64,000 nt of DNA. It comes from Limnohabitans planktonicus II-D5 (GTDB taxonomy: Bacteria > Pseudomonadota > Gammaproteobacteria > Burkholderiales > Burkholderiaceae_C). A program made the translations under genes and the position numbers. The DNA lies in assembly GCF_001270065.2 (NCBI RefSeq), contig NZ_LFYT02000001.1, positions 248,001 to 312,000 of the forward strand. The letters run 5' to 3'. This document shows, one piece after another, positions 38,254 through 47,268 of the stretch (position 1 is its first letter; each line of letters begins with the position of its first letter). Under the pieces are notes generated by a model. The model was not told the DNA's origin. It made no database searches and saw nothing but the letters and a program-made list of their open reading frames with translations.

Positions 38254-38748
38254 ATGGAGATGGTGCTCACCGACTGGATGCTGCTGGGCGTGCTGGCCCT
38301 GTCCATGGTGCTCGGGTTTTGGCGCGGATTCGTGTTTGAGGTTTTGTCCCTGGCAGGCTGGGTGGCGGCTTTTGTGGGTGCGCAGTGGCTGGCCGTTGAT
38401 GTGATTGACTGGTTGCCTTTTGTCAAAGGCGCGTCCGCTGCGGTGCAATACGCTGTGGCCTTTGTGGTGGTTTTTGTGCTCATTTTGCTGGCTGTGGGCG
38501 TGCTGACCTGGCTGATCAAAAAACTGGTGGAAAGCGTGGGTTTGCGCCCTGTGGACCGCGTCTTGGGGGCCGGTTTTGGTTTGGCCCGAGGGGTGGTGTT
38601 GTTGCTGGCGTTGACCGTGGTGGTGCAATTGACCGGGCTGTCGGGGGGGGATTGGTGGCAATCTGCCCGGGGTCCGGCCTTTCTGGACATCACGCTTGAG
38701 GGTTTGAAGCCTTTGTTGCCCGCAGCCTTTGTGAAATATTTGCCCTGA
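38254..38748 (+). CDS. cvpA: CvpA family membrane protein
   Basis: The 164-residue product has four hydrophobic segments and the family pattern DWMLLGVLALSMVLGFWRGF, then FEVLSLAGWVAAFVGA and DRVLGAGFGLARGVVLL. In E. coli CvpA is needed for colicin V production and envelope robustness. ATG 38254 lies just past the dedD stop. It is immediately upstream of purF, a conserved pairing. Confidence 0.94.
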   Translation: MEMVLTDWMLLGVLALSMVLGFWRGFVFEVLSLAGWVAAFVGAQWLAVDVIDWLPFVKGASAAVQYAVAFVVVFVLILLAVGVLTWLIKKLVESVGLRPVDRVLGAGFGLARGVVLLLALTVVVQLTGLSGGDWWQSARGPAFLDITLEGLKPLLPAAFVKYLP

Positions 38749-38786
38749 GTGTTTCGGGGTGGTTCGATTTTTGAACGGAAGTAAGT

Positions 38787-40301
38787 ATGTGTGGAATTGT
38801 TGGCGTTGTGAGCAGCGCACCGGTCAATCAGCTGATTTATGACGCTTTGCTGCTCTTGCAGCATCGCGGTCAGGATGCGGCAGGCATCGTCACCCAGCTG
38901 GACCGCAAATTTTTCATGCACAAGGCCAAAGGCATGGTGCGTGATGTGTTTCGCACGCGCAACATGCGGGCGCTGCCTGGCAACTGCGGTCTGGGTCAGG
39001 TGCGCTACCCCACCGCGGGCAATGCCTTCAGCGAAGAAGAGGCCCAGCCTTTTTATGTGAATGCCCCGTTTGGCTTGGTGTTGGTGCACAACGGCAACTT
39101 GACCAATGCACATGCGCTCAAGGCCGAGTTGTTTTCCAATGACCATCGCCACATCAACACCGAGAGCGATTCCGAGGTGCTGCTCAACGTGTTGGCTCAC
39201 GAACTGGAAAAGACCACCCGCGGCTTGCCCCTGAAGCCCGGCGATGTGTTTGAAGCGGTGCGCGGTGTGAACCGCCGCGTCAAAGGCTCTTATGCCGTGA
39301 TCGCCCTGATCGCGGGCCATGGCCTGCTGGCTTTCAGAGACCCGCACGGCATCCGCCCACTGTGCCTGGGTCGTGGTGCCGACGGCAGCATCATGCTGGC
39401 CAGCGAGTCGGTGGCGCTGGACGGCACCACGCACCAATTTGAGCGCGATGTGGCCCCGGGCGAAGCGATTTTTGTGGACCTGCAAGGCCAGTTGCACAGC
39501 CAAGCCTGCTCGGACAAGGCGCAGTTGAGCCCCTGTATTTTTGAATACGTGTACCTGGCCCGCCCTGACTCGACCATGGACGGCATTTCGGTGTACCAAG
39601 CCCGTTTGAATTTGGGTGAGACGCTGGCCAAGCGTGTGATCTCCACTGTGCCGCCCAATGACATTGATGTGGTGATCCCGATCCCCGAGTCGAGTCGCCC
39701 CAGTGCCATGCAACTGGCACACCTGCTGGGCATCCCTTACCGTGAAGGCTTTGTGAAAAACCGTTACGTGGGCCGCACCTTCATCATGCCGGGCCAGTCT
39801 GTGCGCAAGAAGTCTGTACGCCAAAAGCTCAACACCATCGTCAGCGAGTTCAAGGGTCGCAATGTGTTGTTGGTGGATGACTCCATCGTGCGCGGCACCA
39901 CCAGCCGCGAAATCGTGCAAATGGCGCGTGACGCCGGTGCACGCAAGGTCTACATGGCCAGCGCTGCGCCACCCGTGCGTTACCCCAATGTGTACGGCAT
40001 CGACATGCCCACCAAGGAAGAGCTGGTGGCGCATGGCCGCAGCATCGAAGAAATCCGTCAAATCATTGGCTGCGACGCCCTGATTTATCAGGACGTGGAC
40101 GCCATGAAGTCGGCCGTGGCCCAGGCCCGTGTCTCGGGTGCCGGTGCTTTGTCGGCATTTGACGCCTCATGTTTTGACGGTGTCTATGTGACCGGCGACA
40201 TCTCGGCGGACGACATCAGCCGTCTGAACGAGTCGCGCCCTCAGACCGAAGAGGGCGCCGAAGACAATTCGCGTTTGGCTTTGCCCAACGCCAGCGAGTG
40301 A
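38787..40301 (+). CDS. purF: Amidophosphoribosyltransferase
   Basis: First committed step of purine synthesis: PRPP plus glutamine to phosphoribosylamine. The 504-residue product begins MCGIVGVVSS, so Cys2 becomes the N-terminal nucleophile of the class II glutaminase domain. The phosphoribosyltransferase domain has the PRPP loop NVLLVDDSIVRGTTSREIVQ. The segment PIPESSRPSAMQLAHLLGIP is also diagnostic. It overlaps metZ slightly (stop at 40299-40301 followed by metZ 8 bases later). Confidence 0.97.
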   Translation: MCGIVGVVSSAPVNQLIYDALLLLQHRGQDAAGIVTQLDRKFFMHKAKGMVRDVFRTRNMRALPGNCGLGQVRYPTAGNAFSEEEAQPFYVNAPFGLVLVHNGNLTNAHALKAELFSNDHRHINTESDSEVLLNVLAHELEKTTRGLPLKPGDVFEAVRGVNRRVKGSYAVIALIAGHGLLAFRDPHGIRPLCLGRGADGSIMLASESVALDGTTHQFERDVAPGEAIFVDLQGQLHSQACSDKAQLSPCIFEYVYLARPDSTMDGISVYQARLNLGETLAKRVISTVPPNDIDVVIPIPESSRPSAMQLAHLLGIPYREGFVKNRYVGRTFIMPGQSVRKKSVRQKLNTIVSEFKGRNVLLVDDSIVRGTTSREIVQMARDAGARKVYMASAAPPVRYPNVYGIDMPTKEELVAHGRSIEEIRQIIGCDALIYQDVDAMKSAVAQARVSGAGALSAFDASCFDGVYVTGDISADDISRLNESRPQTEEGAEDNSRLALPNASE

Positions 40302-40309
40302 GGACCCGC

Positions 40310-41521
40310 ATGACCGCAAAAACACGATTGGACGATCTGCACATCGAGACCCTGGCTGTGCGAGCCGCAGTGGAGCGCAGCCAATACGGCGAAAACTCCG
40401 AAGCCCTGTACCTGACCAGCGGCTACGTGCAACCCACGGCCGCTGCCGCCGCTGCCCGCTTTGCGGGCGATGAAGAGGGCTACACCTACGGCCGCTACGG
40501 CAACCCCACCGTGAGCAGCATGGAAATGCGCCTGGCCGCACTAGAAGGCACTGAAGCCGCCATGGGCACGGCATCCGGTATGGCTGCCATCCTGATGATG
40601 TGCATGGGCCTCTTGAAGGCGGGCGACCATGTGGTGTGCTCGCGCTCCATGTTCGGCTCGACCATCAAACTCATTGGTTCAGACCTTGCCAAGTTCGGGG
40701 TGGAGTCCAGTTTTGTCTCGCAAACCGACTTGAACGAATGGCAAGCGGCGGTCCGCCCAAATACCCGATTGCTGTTTGCCGAGACGCCCACCAACCCGCT
40801 GACCGAAGTGTGCGATATCCAGGCCCTGGCCGACATTGCCCACAATGCAGGCGCTTTGTTTGCCGTGGACAACTGCTTTGCCACGCCCGCCTTGCAACGC
40901 CCTGTGGCCATGGGGGCCGACATCATCATGCACTCGGGCACCAAATACCTGGACGGGCAGGGCAGGGTGATGGCAGGGGCGCTGTGCGCATCCCAGGAAA
41001 TGATCACCGAGAAGTTTTTGCCTGTGCTCAAAAGCGGCGGCATGACGCTCGCGCCTTTCAATGCGTGGGTGGTACTCAAGGGGATGGAGACCCTTGACTT
41101 GCGCATGCGTGCCCAAACGGCCCGTGCGCAAATTTTGGCCGAATGGCTGGAAAAGCACCCCGCCGTGGCGCGTGTGCACTACCCTGGCTTGGCCAGCCAC
41201 CCTCAGCACGACTTGGCCATGCGCCAGATGTCGGGCCTGGGCGGCGCGGTCTTGTCCTTTGATGTGAAAGCCGAGGGCCCCGAGCAATCGCGCCAACGTG
41301 CTTTCCATGTGATGGACCAAATGCAAATGCTGTCTCTGGCCACCAACCTGGGTGACACCAAAACCATGGTGGCGCACCCGGCCAGCACCTCGCACGGCCG
41401 ACTGACGGAGGCGCAGCGCCAAGCCGCTGGCATTGGGCAAGGCCTGATCCGAGTAGCCGTGGGTCTGGAGTACCCGCAAGACGTCCAGGCCGATCTGACC
41501 CGTGGCCTCGACACTTTTTGA
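40310..41521 (+). CDS. metZ: O-succinylhomoserine sulfhydrylase
   Basis: PLP enzyme making homocysteine directly from an acylhomoserine and sulfide. The 403-residue product has the Cys/Met-metabolism fold: YTYGRYGNPTVSSMEMRLAA, the PLP lysine in MHSGTKYLDGQGRVMAG near residue 210, and LATNLGDTKTMVAHPASTSH. Position directly after purF matches metZ of other proteobacteria, which favours MetZ over MetB or MetY. Start ATG 40310 has GAGGA upstream. Confidence 0.93.
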   Translation: MTAKTRLDDLHIETLAVRAAVERSQYGENSEALYLTSGYVQPTAAAAAARFAGDEEGYTYGRYGNPTVSSMEMRLAALEGTEAAMGTASGMAAILMMCMGLLKAGDHVVCSRSMFGSTIKLIGSDLAKFGVESSFVSQTDLNEWQAAVRPNTRLLFAETPTNPLTEVCDIQALADIAHNAGALFAVDNCFATPALQRPVAMGADIIMHSGTKYLDGQGRVMAGALCASQEMITEKFLPVLKSGGMTLAPFNAWVVLKGMETLDLRMRAQTARAQILAEWLEKHPAVARVHYPGLASHPQHDLAMRQMSGLGGAVLSFDVKAEGPEQSRQRAFHVMDQMQMLSLATNLGDTKTMVAHPASTSHGRLTEAQRQAAGIGQGLIRVAVGLEYPQDVQADLTRGLDTF

Positions 41522-41530
41522 TATCCCAAT

Positions 41531-41552
41531 AAGGGGCCGTTGGCGGCCCCTT
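41531..41552 (+). terminator. Hairpin between metZ and gltX
   Basis: AAGGGGCCG and CGGCCCCTT form a perfect 9-bp stem around TTGG, 10 bases after metZ. Only two Ts follow, so it may attenuate or protect the 3' end rather than terminate fully. Confidence 0.55.
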
Positions 41553-41566
41553 CCTGAGCTGAAACC

Positions 41567-42952
41567 ATGACCAAAATCCGCACCCGCATCGCCCCGTCTC
41601 CCACGGGGTTTCTGCATTTGGGCACCGCCCGCACCGCTTTGTATTCCTGGGCCTACGCTCGCCACTACGGCGGCGAGTTCGTGCTGCGCATCGAAGACAC
41701 CGACGTGGCCCGCTCCACGCAAGACTCGGTCGACCAGATCCTGCAATCCATGCACTGGCTGGGCCTGAACTACGACGAAGGCCCGATCTACCAAATGCAG
41801 CGCTTGGAGCGCTACCAGGCTGTGATTGATCAGATGCTGGCCGCAGGCACGGCTTACAGCTGCTATTGCACGCCCGAAAACCTGGAGGCCATGAAAGCCG
41901 CCCAGGAAGCGCGTGGCGAAAAGCGTTTGTACGACCGCACTTGGCGTCCGGCACCGGGCAAGGTGCTGCCGCCTGTGCCTGCTGGCGTGAAGCCGGTGAT
42001 TCGTTTTGCCAATCCGGTCGACGGCGTGGTGAGCTGGGACGATCTGGTCAAAGGCCCGATCAGCATCAGCAACACCGAAATCGACGACCTGATCATCCAA
42101 AGAGCCGATGGTGTGCCCACCTACAACTTCGCGGTGGTGGTGGACGATTGGGACATGGCCATCAGCCATGTGTTCCGAGGTGACGAGCACATCAACAACA
42201 CGCCTTGGCAAATCAATATGTACCGAGCCCTGGGCGCTGCTCTGCCGCAGTTCGGTCACCTGCCCGTCATCTTGGGTGACGATGGCCAGAAACTGTCCAA
42301 GCGCCGAGGCGCCGTAGCCGTGTCCAACTACGACGAAGCGGGCTACCTGCCCGAAGCCATGAACAACTACCTGGCCCGTCTGGGTTGGAGCCATGGCGAT
42401 GACGAACTGTTCAGCCTCGATCAAATGGTGCAGTGGTTCGATGGCACCCATCTGTCCAAGAGCCCTGCGCAATGGGATGCGGCCAAGCTGGCCTGGGTCA
42501 ACGCCCAGCACCTCAAGGCCATGGATGACGCCGTGCTGGCCTCCAGGGTTCAACCCTTCCTGGTCAAGCTCGGTGTGACGGCCGACGAGCGCCTGACGGC
42601 CATCTGTGGCTTGTTCAAAGACCGCTGCGAGACGCTGGTGGTGCTGGCCAAATGGGTCAGCGCTTTCTACATCGAGGTGGTGCCCAATGCCGAAGAAAAA
42701 GCGCAACATGTGACTGATGCGGTCAAGCCTGCGCTGGCGCTGCTGGCCGACAAATTGGCCGTGTGTGATTGGGACAAGGCATCCATCTCTGCTGCAATCA
42801 AAGAAGTGCTGGCGGCTACCGGACTCAAAATGCCGCACTTGGCCATGCCTGTGCGCGTGTTGGTCATGGGCACCGCCCAGACCCCATCGCTTGATGCGGT
42901 ACTTCTTTTAAATAAAAGAGAAAAAATTCTGGCCTGTTTGCAAAACGCTTAA
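41567..42952 (+). CDS. gltX: Glutamyl-tRNA synthetase
   Basis: Charges tRNA-Glu. The 461-residue class I enzyme has the HIGH-type motif [16 protein letters not shown] at about 10-25, [14 protein letters not shown], and the KMSKS-type motif [11 protein letters not shown] near 243. The C-terminal anticodon-binding helical domain is present. It is followed by tRNA genes including its own substrate tRNA-Glu, whose promoter overlaps the gltX 3' end. Confidence 0.97.
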   Translation: MTKIRTRIAPSPTGFLHLGTARTALYSWAYARHYGGEFVLRIEDTDVARSTQDSVDQILQSMHWLGLNYDEGPIYQMQRLERYQAVIDQMLAAGTAYSCYCTPENLEAMKAAQEARGEKRLYDRTWRPAPGKVLPPVPAGVKPVIRFANPVDGVVSWDDLVKGPISISNTEIDDLIIQRADGVPTYNFAVVVDDWDMAISHVFRGDEHINNTPWQINMYRALGAALPQFGHLPVILGDDGQKLSKRRGAVAVSNYDEAGYLPEAMNNYLARLGWSHGDDELFSLDQMVQWFDGTHLSKSPAQWDAAKLAWVNAQHLKAMDDAVLASRVQPFLVKLGVTADERLTAICGLFKDRCETLVVLAKWVSAFYIEVVPNAEEKAQHVTDAVKPALALLADKLAVCDWDKASISAAIKEVLAATGLKMPHLAMPVRVLVMGTAQTPSLDAVLLLNKREKILACLQNA

Positions 42953-42967
42953 AAACCTGTCTATAAT
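42938..42967 (+). promoter_or_regulatory. Sigma-70 promoter of the tRNA cluster
   Basis: TTGCAA at 42938-42943 and a perfect TATAAT at 42962-42967 are 18 bases apart. The -35 lies inside the last gltX codons; the first tRNA begins about 60 bases downstream. Confidence 0.75.
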
Positions 42968-43028
42968 TCAAGTCTCGACACCAACGAGGCATAACGGTAA
43001 AGCAGAAATGCAAAACGTTGTACCAAAG

Positions 43029-43104
<76 letters not shown>

Positions 43105-43142
43105 AAGTGTCGAAAAGATTCGAAAGAATCAGTCCAGGTTAT

Positions 43143-43218
43143 GACCCTATCGTCTAGAGGCCTAGGACATCACCCTTTCACGGTGAGTACCGGGGTTCGA
43201 ATCCCCGTAGGGTCGCCA
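43143..43218 (+). tRNA. tRNA-Glu(TTC)
   Basis: Acceptor arms GACCCTA and TAGGGTC, anticodon stem CACC/GGTG with loop containing TTC, T-arm GGGGTTCGAATCCCC and encoded GCCA end. Confidence 0.96.
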
Positions 43219-43267
43219 AGTTTGTAGCACTTGGCTTTAACGCAAGTTAGAGCAAAGCTATCTACCA

Positions 43268-43344
43268 GGAGTGGTAGTTCAGTTGGTTAGAATACCGGCC
43301 TGTCACGCCGGGGGTCGCGGGTTCGAGTCCCGTCCACTCCGCCA
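43268..43344 (+). tRNA. tRNA-Asp(GTC)
   Basis: Acceptor arms GGAGTGG and CCACTCC, anticodon loop CTGTCAC (GTC) in stem CCGGC/GCCGG, T-loop TTCGAGT and encoded GCCA end. Confidence 0.96.
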
Positions 43345-43366
43345 TTTTCCATAATGGTTCCCTTGA

Positions 43367-43396
43367 AAATGCCCACTAACATAGTGGGCATTTTTT
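43367..43396 (+). terminator. Intrinsic terminator of the tRNA cluster
   Basis: AAATGCCCACTA and TAGTGGGCATTTTTT form a 12-bp stem around ACA, followed by Ts; 23 bases after tRNA-Asp. Confidence 0.93.
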
Positions 43397-43533
43397 ATTC
43401 CAAATTGGAATACGTTGATACATGACGCTCAAGCTTTGCTTCAGGCGGATCACAGTAACCCCCTTGCCCCTTGTCCGAAATGCGCCTGAACCAGCGCACC
43501 CAAGCTGCAGCTTCACTCGCTTGAGCATCTTCG

Positions 43534-44088
43534 TTGGACGAAGCCGCTACGCGGAGCGGGCTTGCCGCAACAGCTCTGACCCACTTTTTCAGCGACCTGA
43601 TGGCCTCCCATTCCTCGAGCGCCGTCAAACTCGATCTTTACGGCTTCAAGTTCTTTAACTTGTACTTGCTGGGCAAACGCTGGAGCAGCCCGAACTTCAT
43701 CAAATCCCCCAAGGTTCAGCATTTGCTTGACATCGTCACCGTGGAATAAGCGCAAACGCAGTTTGCCGCCACTCGGGTGTTGAGTTGCCGAGTGTTTTTC
43801 TTCACGCTCTACAGCATGGGATTGCGTCTGAGCGAAGGCTTGGCGTTGAAGGTCGCCGACATTGATGCGGTCCGCAAGCGCGAACATGTTCGAGACTCCA
43901 AAGGTAACCGTGATCGGCGGGTTCCCTTGCCCGCAGCCACGCTTTCGGTGCAGCGCCGCTTTTGGACCACGCACCGAAACCCCGAGCTGATGTTTCCCAA
44001 TCGCCTGGGTGGATTGAAGGGCGAGCATGCGGCACGTACACCGCTCGACTGGGGCGGCTTGCAAAAGACACTGCAGAGCGGTGGATGA
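43534..44088 (+). pseudogene. Broken tyrosine-recombinase/integrase gene
   Basis: One frame encodes LYGFKFFNLYLLGKRW and SPKVQHLLDIVTVE, then a TAA at 43747-43749. It continues in the same frame as FFFTLYSMGLRLSEGLALKV, RDSKGNRDRRVPLPAATL and PELMFPNRLGG. This is the core-binding and N-terminal catalytic part (first catalytic Arg in GLRLSEG) of XerC/D-like integrases of the kind found with IS91-like elements. The C-terminal catalytic block (HxLRH, R, Y) is missing from this frame; a faint frame-shifted trace may follow to about 44200. An in-frame stop plus the lost end make it non-functional. It sits just past tRNA-Asp. Confidence 0.8.
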
Positions 44089-44317
44089 CGATTGGCTTTT
44101 TCAAAGCGTCACTTATTTCTGAGCAGGGGTCTTGCAGATCGAGCCCCTCCGATATTGCAAATCGAAAGACTTGCGTGCTGATCTCTCGCATGCGATGGGC
44201 AGTATCTGCTATGTGTGTTGGCCTTCATTAGAAAACTGTAAGCTTTATTCTTGGCAGGCTTAAAACCCAAAGAGATTACACAGACGGCATCAAAACCCAT
44301 GACCAAGGAGTCAGGTG

Positions 44318-44725
44318 ATGGACGATATCCAAGCATTCGCTCGGCAGGTCTTTGCAAGTCAACCCTTCAGTCAATTCATCGGTGCTGAACTGACGCAGTC
44401 GAGTGAAGACAGCGCCGAGCTGACGCTCTCCATTCGGGACCACCACAAGCAGCAGCATGGTTTTGTTCATGGTGGTGTGATCAGCTATCTTGCAGACAAT
44501 GCCATCACCTTCGCTGGTGGTTTGGCTCTAGGTGGAAATGCGCTGACTTCGGAATTCAAAATCAACTATGTCCGTCCTGCCGTTGGCTTGTATTTGGTTG
44601 CACGGGCGCAAGCGCGCAGCGTAGGCAAGCGGATGGCCATTTGCCAGTGCGAGATTTATGCAGTCGATGATGACTCGGAAAAACTGTGCGCCCTCGCACA
44701 GGGAACTGTTGTTCTGGCTGTTTGA
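44318..44725 (+). CDS. PaaI-like hotdog-fold thioesterase
   Basis: The 135-residue product has the hotdog thioesterase pattern HHKQQHGFVHGGVISYLADN, with the Asn/Asp pair after HGG that activates water. It continues TSEFKINYVRPAVG and LVARAQARSVGKRMAICQCE. Members hydrolyse acyl- or phenylacyl-CoA thioesters; the specific substrate is not shown. ATG 44318 lies 7 bases after AAGGAG. It is an intact gene within a stretch of otherwise decayed mobile sequence. Confidence 0.9.
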   Translation: MDDIQAFARQVFASQPFSQFIGAELTQSSEDSAELTLSIRDHHKQQHGFVHGGVISYLADNAITFAGGLALGGNALTSEFKINYVRPAVGLYLVARAQARSVGKRMAICQCEIYAVDDDSEKLCALAQGTVVLAV

Positions 44726-44765
44726 GTCCTTTACTCATCACCAAGGAGATAGCAAACTGGGCTAG

Positions 44766-44963
44766 TCATAAGCCCTCTTCTATCTCATTAAGGAGATCAT
44801 CATTCTTCATCGTACCCGTCAAACAGATGGCCGAAGAGGGGCAATAGTTGGCTGGTGGTTTGAAGTCAGCAAACAGGTCGGACTTAAGTGACTCGCAAAT
44901 AGTGGAATTGATGCTTACGTCAACTTCAAAAGTAAACCATCTTTTGGCGGGCTGGTAGGGCAT
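44766..44963 (-). CDS. Small hypothetical ORF
   Basis: A 65-codon frame with no recognised relatives (FTFEVDVSINSTICESLKSD, then ANYCPSSAICLTG). It may be a fragment of a displaced gene, since it lies between the thioesterase gene and the insertion element. There is no strong ribosome binding site. Confidence 0.2.
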   Translation of the reverse strand: MPYQPAKRWFTFEVDVSINSTICESLKSDLFADFKPPANYCPSSAICLTGTMKNDDLLNEIEEGL

Positions 44964-45243
44964 TTAGCTCGCTCTCTACTTCGTGTCTTTGACCTGAATT
45001 TGGTCTAAGTTTGAACTTGTATGGCCAAAGTATCACCCCTACGATTCACCACAACCCTGAGTCATACGACAGGTGTTCACATAAAAAAAGGAGACGAACA
45101 GTGGGACATTGGGACAAATTGTCAACCGACGAGACCGCGTTGCTCCAGGCCATTTTTTGGTCAAATGGCAGTTCCCCCCTGTGTCAGACTAGTTGTCGTC
45201 TCTCTTCTTTTTCCAAGCGGACTCTCCGCTGAGGCGATAAATA

Positions 45244-45750
45244 ATGAAACATGCTCCGTATCCCACTGAATTTATTGAACAATCATTGCGTAAGGCTCGC
45301 GAGCGCGGCGATCAAACTCTGGTCAGCGTTGCAGTTGAACTGAATGTTCCTCTGACAACCTTGAAGGGTTGGCGCCGAGATGCCGCCAAAGCTGCAAGGG
45401 GGGGGCCCCATGTAGCCCACCCTTTGCACGGCGAACTTTCTGCCCAAGCTTGGGCCCCCCGCGAACGCCTTCAAGCGCTTAACGAAAGCCATCTGCTCGT
45501 GGGTGATGATCTGCATGCTTGGTGCCGCCACAAGGGGCTGTACGCACACCAGCTGCAGACTTGGCGTGATGCCTTTTGTGCAATGAGCGAGCCCAGCGCC
45601 AAGCAAAATCTGGGTGCCATGCGAGAGCTGCAGGGCAAACACGATCAGCTGGAGCGGCAATTGCGTCGCAAGGACAAAGCTTTAGCGGAGGCTGCAGCAC
45701 TGCTGATATTGCAAAAAAAATTCCAGGCGCTGTGGGCGGACGAGGCATGA
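45244..45750 (+). CDS. IS3-family transposase OrfA
   Basis: The 168-residue product is the DNA-binding partner. It starts HAPYPTEFIEQSLRKARERG and has VAVELNVPLTTLKGWRRDA, a helix-turn-helix as in IS3 OrfA. A C-terminal leucine-rich coiled coil follows (MRELQGKHDQLERQLRRKDK, then ALAEAAALLILQKK). It is longer than the common 90-110-residue OrfA. It ends in ATGA overlapping OrfB, so OrfB can be made by reinitiation instead of the usual -1 frameshift. Confidence 0.88.
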   Translation: MKHAPYPTEFIEQSLRKARERGDQTLVSVAVELNVPLTTLKGWRRDAAKAARGGPHVAHPLHGELSAQAWAPRERLQALNESHLLVGDDLHAWCRHKGLYAHQLQTWRDAFCAMSEPSAKQNLGAMRELQGKHDQLERQLRRKDKALAEAAALLILQKKFQALWADEA

Positions 45751-46823
45751 TGAACTCCACCCTACAGCGCCAAATCCTTTTGCCATTGATCGAGCAGGCT
45801 ATCGCTGATGGTGCCCGCGCTCAACAGGCCTGCGCCCAAATTGGCATGAGCGTTCGCACCTTGCAGCGCTGGGTACACCCTAGTGGGCACGAAGGAGACC
45901 GGCGTGTCAGCAAGCTACGTGCGCACAGCGTGCCGCCAAACCAGCTCAGTCAAGCTGAGCGAGAGGCCGCGATGAGCGTGCTTAACAGCGAGGAGTTCAA
46001 AGATTTGCCACCCAGCCAAATCGTGCCTCGCTTGGCCGACCAGGGCAAGTACGTGTGCAGTGAATCGACGATGTACCGACTGCTCCATTGCGCCCAGCAG
46101 ATGGGCCATCGCCGCCTGGAGCGTGTGCCGCGCAAGGTGAGCAAGCCGCGCGCATTGGTCGCTACCGAGCCCGATCAAGTCTATTGTTGGGACATTACCT
46201 ATTTGCCCACTCAGGTGCGAGGAATGCATTTCTACCTCTACCTTTTTGTGGATATCTTCAGCCGAAAAATTGTCGGCTGGCAGGTATTTGATTGTGAGAG
46301 CGCACAGCTGGCCGCCGATTTGCTTCGTGATATCTGCGAGCGCCAATGCATTCCCGAAGGGCAGCTCACGGTGCATTCAGACAATGGCTCGCCGATGAAG
46401 GGTGAGACCATGCTGGCGACAATGTGGCGCTTGGGTATCACGCCTTCGCGCAGTCGGCCCTCAGTCAGCAATGACAACCCCTACTCGGAATCGCTGTTCC
46501 GAACTCTCAAGTTCCGCCCGCAGCTACCTCTGGGGCCCTTTACCGACATCTTGCATGCGCGCCGCTGGGTGACAGATTTGGTCCATTGGTACAACACCGA
46601 GCACAGGCACAGCGCCATTCGTTTTGTAACCCCAACTCAGCGCCACGCAGGGCTTGACGGGCCAATGCTTGCAAAGCGCGAGGATGTTTACGCTGCTGCA
46701 CGACAGGCCAATCCGAACCGATGGTCCGCAACTGCACGCAATTGGCACCCGGTCAACGAAGTCCACCTCAATCCCCATACCCCTAAACCCACGGAGAACA
46801 AAAACTTACGAAAACCAGCCTGA
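45747..46823 (+). CDS. IS3-family transposase OrfB (DDE integrase)
   Basis: The 358-residue catalytic subunit has the rve core with the DDE triad: D in YCWDITYLPTQVRG, D in TVHSDNGSPMKGE and E in NPYSESLFRTLKFRP. The N-terminal HTH_21-like part has MSVRTLQRWV and SESTMYRLLH. The product is full length and the triad is intact, so the element may still move. ATG 45747 or 45750 can start it; the frame is open further upstream but only as the OrfA shadow. Confidence 0.92.
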   Translation: MMNSTLQRQILLPLIEQAIADGARAQQACAQIGMSVRTLQRWVHPSGHEGDRRVSKLRAHSVPPNQLSQAEREAAMSVLNSEEFKDLPPSQIVPRLADQGKYVCSESTMYRLLHCAQQMGHRRLERVPRKVSKPRALVATEPDQVYCWDITYLPTQVRGMHFYLYLFVDIFSRKIVGWQVFDCESAQLAADLLRDICERQCIPEGQLTVHSDNGSPMKGETMLATMWRLGITPSRSRPSVSNDNPYSESLFRTLKFRPQLPLGPFTDILHARRWVTDLVHWYNTEHRHSAIRFVTPTQRHAGLDGPMLAKREDVYAAARQANPNRWSATARNWHPVNEVHLNPHTPKPTENKNLRKPA

Positions 46824-46920
46824 ACCACCAAAATAAATGCGACAACTAGCTTGAAAACGGCCGCAACTGTGTGATCGAACGACAAAGCCCACATCGGCCA
46901 CATGTGCAGGACAAGCCAAC

Positions 46921-47206
46921 GTCGGACTCTGCGAGTACCGACCTACGAAAACTTACAGTGAGCCGCTCCCTGTAGGTCGGCGGTCGAAGACCTCGACAAC
47001 TGTGTGATCGAACGACAAAGCCTGCATCGATCGCATGCGTCTGGCTGCCAACGTCGGACTCTGCGAGTACCGATGAAGACCTGCAGTGATCCGCCCCCGT
47101 AGGTCGGCGGTCGAAGACCCCGACAACTGTGTGATGGACCGGCAAGGCCCACATCGGCCGCATGTGCAGGACAAGCCAACGTCGGACTCTGCGAGTACCG
47201 ACCTAC
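46921..47206 (+). repeat. REP cluster, three ACTC/GAGT hairpins and two GGTC/GACC hairpins
   Basis: GTCGG heads at 46921, 47053 and 47181 (spacing 132 and 128) alternate with GTAG heads at 46972 and 47099. The linker starting AACTGTGTGATCG resembles that of the 123-bp array; an incomplete linker lies at 46866. The middle hairpin is missing part of its closing arm. The cluster lies between the IS and the convergent aminotransferase gene. Confidence 0.92.
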
Positions 47207-47268
47207 GGGGCAGTGGCTGGAATTGCAGGGCAGCGTTAGCGCGGTCCCTGCGAGCTGCTGAATCCTAC

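Larger units (their letters stand above)
45181..46857 (+). mobile_element. IS3-family insertion sequence
   Basis: Two overlapping transposase frames are bounded by imperfect inverted repeats. TCAGACTAGTTGTCG (about 45184-45198) on the left matches the complement of CGACAACTAGCTTGA (about 46840-46854) on the right, with ten contiguous identical bases, CTAGTTGTCG. I could not find a flanking target duplication. Bases 44964-45180 before it hold only short open frames with no match I recognise. Confidence 0.8.

Noticed and set aside
38103..40061. 652-codon minus-strand frame opposite cvpA and purF
   Set aside because: Composition artefact of high-G+C codons; it spans two clear plus-strand genes and shows no domain.
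40679..42838. 719-codon minus-strand frame opposite metZ and gltX
   Set aside because: His- and Gln-rich shadow translation; both genes beneath have full catalytic motifs on the plus strand.
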